Assembly: GCA_964555735.1 (NCBI GenBank) | Contig: CAZKTS010000275.1 | Coordinates: 1 to 13,585, forward strand | Source of the DNA: CAZKTS01 sp964555735 | GTDB lineage: Bacteria > Actinomycetota > Acidimicrobiia > IMCC26256 > PALSA-555 | DNA: 13,585 nt | Direction of reading: 5' to 3' | Shown: positions 7,752 through 13,585 of the stretch, in pieces | Numbering within the stretch: position 1 is the first letter of the stretch | Layout of the letters: every line of letters starts with the position of its first letter | Position numbers and translations under genes: made by a program | The notes under the pieces: model-generated | Seen by the model: the letters and a program-made list of their open reading frames with translations, nothing else | Told to the model about the DNA's origin: nothing | The model's database searches: none

Positions 7752-7780
7752 TTGACGGGGGCGAACGCGTGTTCTATGCT
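7752..7780 (+). promoter_or_regulatory. Predicted promoter of the DUF222-HNH gene (TTGACG-N17-TATGCT)
   Basis: The -35 TTGACG (7752-7757) and -10 TATGCT (7775-7780) are 17 bases apart, a near-consensus housekeeping promoter with the same -35 hexamer as the divergent mraZ promoter. The predicted start is near 7787, giving a leader of about 85 bases before the GTG at 7872. Two GGGAAGTGG boxes lie in the first 30 transcribed bases. Confidence 0.7.
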
Positions 7781-7792
7781 GCGATCTCCGCT

Positions 7793-7815
7793 CCACTTCC
7801 CCCAGCCCACTTCCC
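7793..7815. repeat. Two further GGGAAGTGG boxes just downstream of the HNH promoter
   Basis: CCACTTCCCCC occurs twice on the plus strand, at 7793-7803 and 7807-7817 (14-bp period). Each contains the same 9-mer as the pair at the mraZ promoter. The sites begin about 6 bases past the predicted start of the HNH transcript, a typical repressor position. All four copies in the divergent region share one orientation. I saw no other copies elsewhere in the window by eye. Confidence 0.45.
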
Positions 7816-7871
7816 CCGACCTCGGGCCGCCCTCCCCTCCGGCGGCCCCGTCCCCCGGTGGGAGGTGTCGA

Positions 7872-9008
7872 GTGCACGAAGCAGCCCTTCGAGACGCGGT
7901 CGACGCCTTGGCGGTGGTTGCGCGCGAGCTCGACGCCGACGGCCTCCGGGGCCCCGCGGCGGCCTCCATGTTCGAGGTCGCAGTGGACGGTGAGCGGGCG
8001 CTGGCAGCGATCAAGGCCCTGCTCGCGAGGCGGGTCGACGAGAGCGGTGCCTACCGGTCCGCCGGGTGTCAGTCGGCCATCGCCTGGCTGGCCCAGAAGA
8101 GCGGATCGACGTTCACCGCGGCCGAGAGCACCCTGGCCATCGGGAAGTCGCTGGACGAGATGCCCGAGGTCGCCGACGCCGTGCGGGGCGGGGAGCTCTC
8201 GACCGACCAGGCGAAGGTGGTCGTCGACGTGGCGCGCAAGGTGCCCGACGCCGCGGTCGAGATGATCAGGTACGCCAAGCGCCACACGGTGAAGGGCCTG
8301 CGCGAGAAGGCCGCTCGAGTGAAGTGCGCCGCCGAGACCGACCCCGATGCGTGGGCGAAGCGCTTGCGAAAGTCCCGCTTCCATCGCCGCTGGACCGCCG
8401 CCGACGGCGCGGGCTGCGGCGAGTACCGCCTCGAGCCCGATGCCGCCGCGAAGGTGTGGGCGGTGCTCGATGGCCTCGAGGAAGACATCTTCGCCGATGC
8501 ACGTCGTCGCGACCCGAAGGACCGTGAGCCTCGTCAGGCGTACGCCGCCGATGCGCTCGTCGCCCTCGCCGACGGCCGGGTCCCGAAGCGCGTCGCGCCG
8601 CTGCAGGTCATCGTCGACGGCGACACCGCCGAGCTCCGCGGCGTCGGCCCCATCCCGATGGTCACCGCCGCCGCGCTCACCGCCGGCGTCGCCGTCCGCG
8701 AGGTCCGACGCGACGGCTTGCACCTCGAGGGCATCGAGTCGTTCGACCGCTACCTGCCCGCCGACCTCCGCCGCTGGCTCGAGCACCGCTACCCCACCTG
8801 CGGTGTCGAGGGCTGCGACCGCGATCAGCACCTCGAGGTCGACCACGTCATCCCCCTCAGCGAGGGCGGCACCACCTCCCGCGACAACCTCTGGCGCCTC
8901 TGCCCCTACCACCACGACCGCAAGACCTACGACCGATGGCAGGTCAGTGGCTCACCCCACCGGTGGAAGCTCGAACCACCCGGCGACCAGTCAGGCGATG
9001 ACCCCTAG
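7872..9008 (+). CDS. DUF222 / 13E12-type HNH endonuclease domain protein
   Basis: A 378-residue protein of the actinobacterial family with an N-terminal helical DUF222-like region and a C-terminal HNH nuclease domain. The nuclease domain has Cys310 and Cys315 (C-x4-C), an Asp-His pair at 324-325 within VDHVIPLSEGG, Asn339, and Cys344-x2-His347-His348. This is a complete zinc-binding beta-beta-alpha-metal fold by motif. The family's function is unknown; DNA cleavage is inferred from the intact motif. The GTG at 7872 is set by GGAGG (7861-7865) with a 6-base spacer. An in-frame ATG at 7548 was rejected because the extra 108 codons run across the mraZ start and both promoters. It is transcribed divergently from mraZ, from its own strong promoter. 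Members are often multicopy in a genome, so transfer or duplication is possible. Confidence 0.88.
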   Translation: MHEAALRDAVDALAVVARELDADGLRGPAAASMFEVAVDGERALAAIKALLARRVDESGAYRSAGCQSAIAWLAQKSGSTFTAAESTLAIGKSLDEMPEVADAVRGGELSTDQAKVVVDVARKVPDAAVEMIRYAKRHTVKGLREKAARVKCAAETDPDAWAKRLRKSRFHRRWTAADGAGCGEYRLEPDAAAKVWAVLDGLEEDIFADARRRDPKDREPRQAYAADALVALADGRVPKRVAPLQVIVDGDTAELRGVGPIPMVTAAALTAGVAVREVRRDGLHLEGIESFDRYLPADLRRWLEHRYPTCGVEGCDRDQHLEVDHVIPLSEGGTTSRDNLWRLCPYHHDRKTYDRWQVSGSPHRWKLEPPGDQSGDDP

Positions 9009-9010
9009 AG

Positions 9011-9065
9011 CCGGTTCTTGGCACGGTCCGTCAGTCCATATGACACGCAACGTGCCAGGAACAGG
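9011..9065 (+). terminator. Long hairpin after the HNH gene, between convergent genes
   Basis: Arms 9011-9025 and 9051-9065 pair at 14 of 15 positions in the plus-strand RNA, counting one G-U pair. They enclose 25 bases that hold a smaller 4-bp stem (9030-9033 with 9041-9044). The structure begins two bases after the TAG stop of the HNH gene. There is no U-run, as is common in GC-rich genomes. A terminator or 3'-end stabiliser is the likely role; a remnant of a mobile element end cannot be excluded. Confidence 0.45.
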
Positions 9066-9066
9066 A

Positions 9067-9086
9067 CCTAGGAGCGCGCGCCTAGG
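9067..9086 (-). terminator. CCTAGG hairpin at the end of the small HNH gene
   Basis: CCTAGG occurs at 9067-9072 and 9081-9086 around an 8-base alternating GC loop, forming a 6-bp stem that includes the TAG stop codon of the minus-strand HNH gene. With the larger hairpin at 9011-9065 it may make a two-way barrier between the convergent transcripts. No U-run is present, so this is a weak call. Confidence 0.3.
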
Positions 9087-9591
9087 CGGGGACGGCCTCC
9101 GCGCCCGGGAGGTAGCGCTCCCACGTCGGGTCGGGCGTGCCGGCCGTCGCCACCAGCCAGAGCGCCGCGTGCGGCGCGACGGGAGGACGGCGGAGCTTGA
9201 ACCCGGTGTCGTGGAGCATCCGGTCCTCCTTGCGCGCGTTGCAGGCGCGGCAGGAGGCGACGACGTTGTCCCAGCTGTGGGTGCCGCCGCGCGAGCGGGG
9301 CACGACGTGATCGATGTTCTCGGCCGCCCGGTTGCAGTACTGGCAGCGGTGGCCGTCGCGGGCGAAGACGGCCCGGCGCGAGAGCGGCACTCGTGTACGG
9401 AAGGGCACGCGCACGAAGTGGACGAGGCGGATCACCGACGGTACGGGGATGGCAGCTCGCTCGGATCGGAACTCGGTGCCGTTGCGCTCGACGATCTCTG
9501 CCTTCTCCTTCAACACGAGGACGACCGCGCGGCGAGCCGAGACGACGCACAGAGGCTCGAAGCTCGCATTGAGCAGCAGCGATCTCCCCAT
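9082..9591 (-). CDS. Small HNH endonuclease (McrA/HNH family)
   Basis: A 169-residue single-domain HNH protein. Its beginning, MGRSLLLNASFEPLCVVSARRAV, matches a widespread family of chromosomal HNH proteins in actinobacteria and cyanobacteria that start with LLLNASYEPL-type text. The nuclease motif is complete: CQYC (Cys83, Cys86), IDHVVPRSRGG with Asp94-His95, Asn109 in WDNV, and CRAC (Cys114, Cys117) followed by NARK. Cellular role is unknown; DNA nicking or cleavage is inferred from the fold. No partner methylase or mobile-element gene is beside it, so a restriction role is not supported. The ATG follows the upstream gene by 12 bases and has no Shine-Dalgarno. A TAGACT hexamer ends 9 bases before it, so a near-leaderless transcript is possible. 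Confidence 0.85.
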   Translation of the reverse strand: MGRSLLLNASFEPLCVVSARRAVVLVLKEKAEIVERNGTEFRSERAAIPVPSVIRLVHFVRVPFRTRVPLSRRAVFARDGHRCQYCNRAAENIDHVVPRSRGGTHSWDNVVASCRACNARKEDRMLHDTGFKLRRPPVAPHAALWLVATAGTPDPTWERYLPGAEAVPA

Positions 9592-9603
9592 GGCGCAGCG
9601 AGT

Positions 9604-9927
9604 CTACCGACGGCCGCCGCGACGGCCCGCGGCAATCGCCGCGTCCTCGGCTCGGCACCACTCGAGGTAGCGCACCAGGTCGGCGCCGGCGACCGCGCCG
9701 TCGGATCCGTACTGCGTCTCGAGCCGGAAGGCGGTGTAGGCCCGGTCGGGCAGCGGCAGGAACGGCGGGCGGTGCCACCAGCCGACCCGGGCCGTGCGGT
9801 GGGCCTGACGCAGCGCGGTCGGCCAGAGCCCGGGGCGGACCAGCACCCGGCCGACGGCCCCTGCCCAACCGCCGCGGTGAGGGCGCGCCGGCGGCTCCGA
9901 TCGCGTCTGCGCTGCCGCACGGGCCAC
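9604..9927 (-). CDS. Conserved-looking actinobacterial hypothetical protein, 107 aa
   Basis: Not a protein of known function. The short product has a basic N-terminus and a dense middle block with RPGLWPTALRQAHR and WWHRPPFLPLPD. A block AYTAFRLETQYG follows, and DLVRYLEWCR lies near the C-terminus. The pattern of Trp, Pro and aromatic residues is far from random shadow sequence and resembles small hypothetical proteins I know from actinobacterial genomes. No membrane helix or metal motif is visible. The assigned start is a GTG at 9927 without a Shine-Dalgarno. A TACGGT -10-like hexamer ends 6 bases upstream, which would fit a leaderless message, but a GTG further in (before RVLVRPGLW) is also possible. 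It lies 12 bases upstream of the small HNH gene, so the two probably form an operon. Confidence 0.68.
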   Translation of the reverse strand: MARAAAQTRSEPPARPHRGGWAGAVGRVLVRPGLWPTALRQAHRTARVGWWHRPPFLPLPDRAYTAFRLETQYGSDGAVAGADLVRYLEWCRAEDAAIAAGRRGGRR

Positions 9928-9933
9928 GCCGTC

Positions 9934-9939
9934 ACCGTA
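9934..9939 (-). promoter_or_regulatory. Possible -10 element for a leaderless transcript
   Basis: TACGGT on the minus strand fits the TAnnnT -10 pattern, and its expected start of transcription falls on the G of the GTG at 9927. No good -35 is seen at the proper distance. This is a weak call, supported mainly by the lack of a ribosome site at that gene. Confidence 0.25.
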
Positions 9940-9954
9940 GACCTCGCGCCCCGG

Positions 9955-9979
9955 TTGCCCGGAGAGCCGCTGCTACCGT
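9955..9979 (+). promoter_or_regulatory. Weak candidate promoter for the MoxR-DUF58-TgpA genes
   Basis: The 114-bp gap before the MoxR gene has a -10-like TACCGT (9974-9979) and a TTGCCC (9955-9960). The 13-base spacing is too short for a standard pair, so the -10 may act alone or the promoter may be elsewhere. The gap also carries the GGAGG ribosome site (10032-10036). Confidence 0.25.
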
Positions 9980-10041
9980 CGCCGCGGCGACCCGCGCCAC
10001 TCCCGGGGCACGAGGCGTCGCCGTCGCATTCGGAGGATTCC

Positions 10042-11040
10042 TTGGCGCAGCCCGCTCCCGCCCGCCGCACCGCCGCGGAGCGCGCCGCGGCCGGCGTCGA
10101 CGTCGCGGCGTTGTTCGATGCCCTGAGCCGCAACGTCGAGCGGGTCATCCAGGGCAAGCGCGAGCAGATCCGGCTCGCGCTGATCTGCCTCTTCGCCGAG
10201 GGCCACCTGCTCATCGAGGACGTGCCCGGCGTCGGGAAGACGTCGCTGGCCAAGGCGCTCGCCCGCTCGATCGCGGCGACCGCGCATCGCATCCAGTTCA
10301 CGCCCGACCTGTTGCCGTCCGATGTCGTCGGCGTGTCGGTGTGGAACCGCGCGACGAGCGAGTTCGAGTTCCGCCCGGGCGGCATCTTCGCCCACGTCGT
10401 GCTGGCCGACGAGATCAACCGCGCCTCGCCGAAGACGCAGTCCGCGCTGCTCGAGGCGATGGAGGAGCACCAGGTCACGGTCGACGCGCACACCTACGCG
10501 CTCCCCCGTCCGTTCCTCGTCATCGCGACCCAGAACCCGGTGGAGCTCGAAGGCACGTACCCGCTGCCCGAGGCGCAGCTCGACCGGTTCCTGATGCGCC
10601 TCCCGATGGGCTACCCGGGGCGCGAGGCCGAGATCGCGGTGCTGGAGACGCAGGGCGTCGGGCACGTGCGCGCCGACGCGCTCGAGCCGGTCACGACCGC
10701 CGACGCGATCGCGGCCGCCGCCGACGCCATCACGATGGTGCACGTGGCACCCGCCCTCCAGGCGTACATCGTCGACCTCGTCGACGCGACCCGTCGCCAT
10801 CCCGACCTCGCGCTCGGCGTGAGCCCGCGCGGCGCGCTCGCGCTCCAGCGGGCAGCCCGTGCCGCGGCCGCCGGCAGCGGCCGCGACTACGTGGTGCCCG
10901 ACGACGTCAAGGCACTGGCTTCCGCCGTGCTCGAGCACCGCATGCTCCTCGCTCCGGAGGCCGAGCTCCGCGGGGTCACCGCGCTCGACGTCATCCACTC
11001 GGTCCTCACGGCGATCCCGGTACCCGGCAGCAACGGCTGA
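10042..11040 (+). CDS. MoxR-family AAA+ ATPase
   Basis: Cytoplasmic AAA+ ATPase of the MoxR family, chaperone-like proteins that usually act with von Willebrand A-type or DUF58 partners. The 332-residue product shows Walker A GVGKTS at 63-68, Walker B VLADEINRA at about 120-128, sensor 1 IATQNP at 161-166 and the MoxR-typical GTYPLPEAQLDRF at 171-183. An SPRGALALQRAA sensor 2 segment lies in the C-terminal lid. The TTG at 10042 is chosen because GGAGG (10032-10036) sits 5 bases upstream and the family alignment begins a short way in. The frame stays open far upstream, but only over other genes. The DUF58 gene starts 2 bases after its stop, so the genes form an operon. Confidence 0.94.
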   Translation: MAQPAPARRTAAERAAAGVDVAALFDALSRNVERVIQGKREQIRLALICLFAEGHLLIEDVPGVGKTSLAKALARSIAATAHRIQFTPDLLPSDVVGVSVWNRATSEFEFRPGGIFAHVVLADEINRASPKTQSALLEAMEEHQVTVDAHTYALPRPFLVIATQNPVELEGTYPLPEAQLDRFLMRLPMGYPGREAEIAVLETQGVGHVRADALEPVTTADAIAAAADAITMVHVAPALQAYIVDLVDATRRHPDLALGVSPRGALALQRAARAAAAGSGRDYVVPDDVKALASAVLEHRMLLAPEAELRGVTALDVIHSVLTAIPVPGSNG

Positions 11041-11042
11041 CC

Positions 11043-12347
11043 GTGGCCCGGCGCGCATCCGTCACCCCGGGGCGCGCCGACCTGCAGCGCGGTCCGTCCG
11101 ACGTCGACTCCGAGGACGCGCCGTCGCGTCCGGTGACCGGGCTCACCCGGCGCGGCTGGACGCTCGCGGGCGCATCGGCCGGGCTCGTGGTGGGGAGCCG
11201 GGTGCTCGGCGCCGGCCCGCTCGCCGGGCTCGGCATCGCCGGCGGTCTCCTCCTCCTCTTCGCGGCGCTCTGGGTGAGCCTGCGTCGGCCGCGCGTCAGC
11301 GTGCAACGTCACGTCCGGCCCACGCGCCTGCACGCGGGCGGCGAGGGCCGGGTGCTGCTCGAGATCGAGGCCACGACCACCACACCCCTGCTCACGCTCA
11401 GCGACGCGGTCGACGGTGGCCGGCGCGCGGCGCGCTTCGTCGTGCCGCCCCAAGCGCCCGGCAGCACGCTCCAGGCCGCCTACCGCGTGCCGACGGCCCG
11501 CCGCGGCCTGCACGTCGTGGGACCGCTGCTCGCGACGGTGTCCGATCCGCTCGGCCTGGCGCGCCGCTCCCAGGTCGTCGCCGAGTCGGGCGACATCATC
11601 GTCTGCCCGCGCATCCACGAGGTCGCGCCGCCTCGTCGCGGTGGCGGCGGCGAACCGGCGGCACACGCCGAAGGTGCCCGGTCGCCGGCCGTCGAACCGC
11701 TCGGCGAGTTCCTCTCGCTGCGCGACTACGAGGCGGGCGACGACCCGCGGCGCGTCAACTGGAAGGCGAGCGCGCGCGTCGGCGACCTCCTCGTGCGCCA
11801 GGACGAAGCGGCATCGCCCGGACGGGTCGTGCTCGTCCTCGACACGCGCACGAGCGTGCACGACGAGGACTCTTTCGAGGTCGCGGTGGAGGCGATCGCA
11901 TCGATCGCCGTGCGCCTGCGCCGCGAGCGAGCACCGGTCGAGGTGGTCACCACGGGCGGCGAGATCCTCGGCCGGCCCGGGCCCGGCTGGCTCGAGCTGC
12001 TGCTCGACCGGCTCGCGGTGGTGGAGCTCTCGCACGACGACCACCTCGGCGCGGTCGTCGCGAGCCTGCGCAACCGGCTCGGCGTCGGCACCATCGTGGT
12101 GGCCACCGGTGCCGTCGATCGATCGGTGGTCGAGGCCGCGTCCCTCCTGCGCGCGCGCATGCTCGTCACGATCATCCAGACGTTCGCCGCCGCGCCGGGT
12201 GCCGCGGTCCCGGCCGCGGGCAAGCGCATCCCGATCATCGACGCGGTTCGCACACCGTTCGCCGAGGCGTGGAACGCCGCGGCCCGCACCCGCCGCGGGG
12301 CCGCGGCGCTCGCCGGTCAGCGCCGCACCAGGACGGCCGCGCGGTGA
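11043..12347 (+). CDS. DUF58 domain protein (vWA-like, membrane-anchored)
   Basis: A 434-residue partner of the MoxR ATPase. After a variable N-terminus, LTRRGW (34-39) leads into two closely spaced hydrophobic segments (about 40-57 and 59-80). A beta-rich region with VPTARRGLHVVGPLLATVSDPLGLA-type text follows. The DUF58 hallmark runs from about 222 to 254: FLSLRDYEAGDDPRRVNW, KASAR and LLVRQDE. A vWA-like strand ends in DTRTS (267-271), an incomplete metal-site motif. The GTG start at 11043 is 2 bases past the MoxR stop and lacks a strong ribosome site, so coupling is likely; a GTG 30 codons later, just before LTRRG, is an alternative. The biochemical function of DUF58 proteins is not established. 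The next gene overlaps it by 4 bases. Confidence 0.92.
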   Translation: MARRASVTPGRADLQRGPSDVDSEDAPSRPVTGLTRRGWTLAGASAGLVVGSRVLGAGPLAGLGIAGGLLLLFAALWVSLRRPRVSVQRHVRPTRLHAGGEGRVLLEIEATTTTPLLTLSDAVDGGRRAARFVVPPQAPGSTLQAAYRVPTARRGLHVVGPLLATVSDPLGLARRSQVVAESGDIIVCPRIHEVAPPRRGGGGEPAAHAEGARSPAVEPLGEFLSLRDYEAGDDPRRVNWKASARVGDLLVRQDEAASPGRVVLVLDTRTSVHDEDSFEVAVEAIASIAVRLRRERAPVEVVTTGGEILGRPGPGWLELLLDRLAVVELSHDDHLGAVVASLRNRLGVGTIVVATGAVDRSVVEAASLLRARMLVTIIQTFAAAPGAAVPAAGKRIPIIDAVRTPFAEAWNAAARTRRGAAALAGQRRTRTAAR

Positions 12348-13585
12348 ACCTCGACGTCCGCTCCCACCCGGTCGCGGCGGCGCTCGCAGCGCTGAGCGTG
12401 AGCGTCGCGCTGGCCTTCGGGCAGGTGTTCCGGGGCGATCGGTGGGTCCTGCCGCTCGTCGCCGCGGCACTCCTTCCTCACGTCATCGGCGCGGTGGTGC
12501 GGGTGAGGCACGGCTCCGCCGTCCACGCGTGGCTCGCGTGGACGGTCGGGCTCCTCGTCTTCGCGGTCGTTGTGCTCGGCGACCTGTCGCCGGCGACTCT
12601 CGTCGACCGCCTGCGCGCCGGCTGGGACGTCCTCCAGGTCCAGACGGTGCCGCTCTCGCCCACCGACGGCACGATCGCGCTCGCCGCGATCGTCGTGTGG
12701 ATCACCGCGAGCGCCGCCGACGACCTCGCGTTCTGGCGGCACGCGGCCATCGGTGCGCTCGCGCCGGGCGCGGTGGTATTGATCTGGATCGTGGCGCTCG
12801 GCGTCGACGACGGGCAGTGGTTGGTCGTCGCCGGCTTCGGGATCGTCGGCATCGCGTTCCTCGCGCTCCAGCACCAGCAGCTGCTCGAGCGGCGGCGGAC
12901 GCGCCTCGGTGCGCGCCGCCTCCTCGATGCACCGAGCCTCGTCGTCGTCGCGCTCATCGTCGGCGTCGGGGCCGTCGCGGTCGGCGTCGCGGCGGCGCCC
13001 GCGCTCCCCGGCGGGAAGGACCCGCTGTTCGAGGCGGGCGGGCTCAACGAGGGCGGTGGCGACTCCAGCTACCGGACGTCGATCCCGCCGCTCCTCGATG
13101 TCGCCGACAAGCTCAAGCAGGACTCCCAGCAGGAGCTGTTCACCGTCGACGCCGACGGTGCCGACTACTGGCGGATCACCGCGCTCGACCAGTACACGTC
13201 GGCCGCCGGGGGGCAGTGGACCCTCACCGCCGAGGGCGACGACGCCGTCGGTGAGGGCCTCGACGAGTCGGTGCCCGCGAACCCGCTCATCCAGCGCTAT
13301 CGCATCGGGACGCTCGGCGAGCGGTGGATGCCGGCCGCGTACCGTCCGGTGCAGGTCGACGGCGCCGATCCGCTGGTCGTGCGCTCGTCCAACACGCTCG
13401 TCAGCCAACAGCCGTCGGTGGCCGGCATGCGATACCGCGTGGTCTCGGACCCCGGACCCAGCGAGCTGACCGCCAACCAACGCCAGCGTGCCGCGGCCGC
13501 GGCGCCCGCGCGGCTCGCCGAGTTCACCGAGCTCCCCGCCGACTTCCCCGAGTCGGTGCGGCTGCAGGCCCAGGCCGAGACCGCG
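12344..13585 (+). CDS. TgpA-like transglutaminase-family membrane protein (partial, C-terminus outside window)
   Basis: The first 414 codons of a large membrane protein, beginning with a GTG that overlaps the DUF58 stop (GTGA). Hydrophobic helices are visible at about 10-29, 34-52, 63-79, 110-126, 133-151, 158-176 and 197-217. A Gly-rich stretch and a long outside domain follow, with YWRITALDQYTSAAGGQW near 284 and RWMPAAYRPVQV near 326. This matches the N-terminal TgpA (DUF3488) region that precedes a transglutaminase-like Cys-His-Asp domain and a final membrane helix. The catalytic domain would lie beyond the window and is not seen. Order after MoxR and DUF58 is the standard context and supports the call. 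A role in envelope or peptidoglycan processing is inferred from the family. Confidence 0.88.
   Translation, partial: MNLDVRSHPVAAALAALSVSVALAFGQVFRGDRWVLPLVAAALLPHVIGAVVRVRHGSAVHAWLAWTVGLLVFAVVVLGDLSPATLVDRLRAGWDVLQVQTVPLSPTDGTIALAAIVVWITASAADDLAFWRHAAIGALAPGAVVLIWIVALGVDDGQWLVVAGFGIVGIAFLALQHQQLLERRRTRLGARRLLDAPSLVVVALIVGVGAVAVGVAAAPALPGGKDPLFEAGGLNEGGGDSSYRTSIPPLLDVADKLKQDSQQELFTVDADGADYWRITALDQYTSAAGGQWTLTAEGDDAVGEGLDESVPANPLIQRYRIGTLGERWMPAAYRPVQVDGADPLVVRSSNTLVSQQPSVAGMRYRVVSDPGPSELTANQRQRAAAAAPARLAEFTELPADFPESVRLQAQAETA

Noticed and set aside
7503..8915. Large minus-strand open frame running from the mraZ region through the DUF222-HNH gene
   Set aside because: It is antisense to a gene with an intact HNH motif and has no start signal; its similarity to a protein is only compositional.
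7872..9927. A restriction-modification or other defence island made of the two HNH genes
   Set aside because: No methyltransferase, specificity subunit, helicase, integrase or toxin-antitoxin partner is present; both HNH types are common chromosomal genes.
8347..10041. Open frame continuing about 560 codons upstream of the MoxR gene
   Set aside because: It overlaps the HNH genes in another frame, the translation is low-complexity Ser/Arg/Pro-rich, and a strong GGAGG plus TTG marks the true start at 10042.
10887..12470. 527-codon minus-strand open frame opposite the DUF58 gene
   Set aside because: Arg/Asp/Gly-rich shadow of a well-supported DUF58 coding region; no motif of its own.

Overview
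The window is very GC-rich by eye (about 70%), with many GTG/TTG starts, ATGA/GTGA gene overlaps and few U-tract terminators. Gene content points to an actinobacterium. The MurE-like protein carries the DNPR motif of meso-diaminopimelate-adding enzymes, and a DUF222/13E12-type HNH protein, a family expanded in Actinomycetota, is present. A lineage such as Acidimicrobiia is possible but is only a guess from sequence style.

Region 1 (1-7557, minus strand) is the front of the division and cell-wall (dcw) cluster in its classic order: mraZ, rsmH (mraW), ftsL, ftsI, murE, murF, mraY. mraY is cut by the window edge just before its HPA.VFMGDTGS-type motif. Most junctions overlap by 1-4 bases, so the genes look translationally coupled. 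There are two breaks. A 204-bp gap between mraZ and rsmH holds a hairpin and a large inverted repeat, a candidate structured leader. An 82-bp gap between ftsI and murE holds a 10-bp direct repeat.

Region 2 (7558-7871) is a 314-bp divergent control region with no gene. It has one near-consensus promoter facing each way: TTGACG-N17-TAATGT for mraZ and TTGACG-N17-TATGCT for the HNH gene. Each promoter is accompanied by two copies of the same 9-mer (GGGAAGTGG on the minus strand). These are candidate MraZ operators serving both sides.

Region 3 (7872-9927) holds a DUF222-HNH nuclease-like gene (+). It converges across hairpins on a minus-strand pair: a small HNH endonuclease and a short tryptophan-rich hypothetical protein.

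Region 4 (10042-13585, plus strand) is a MoxR AAA+ ATPase, a DUF58 protein and a TgpA-like membrane protein (truncated by the window edge). This is a widespread module thought to act at the envelope.

The dcw genes make peptidoglycan precursors (MurE, MurF, MraY) and build the septum (FtsL, FtsI), with MraZ and RsmH as regulator and rRNA methyltransferase. The MoxR-DUF58-transglutaminase module nearby may be a second envelope function. I see no tRNA, rRNA, CRISPR array, insertion sequence or clear defence system. The most interesting signals are regulatory: the shared 9-mer and the mraZ-rsmH leader.
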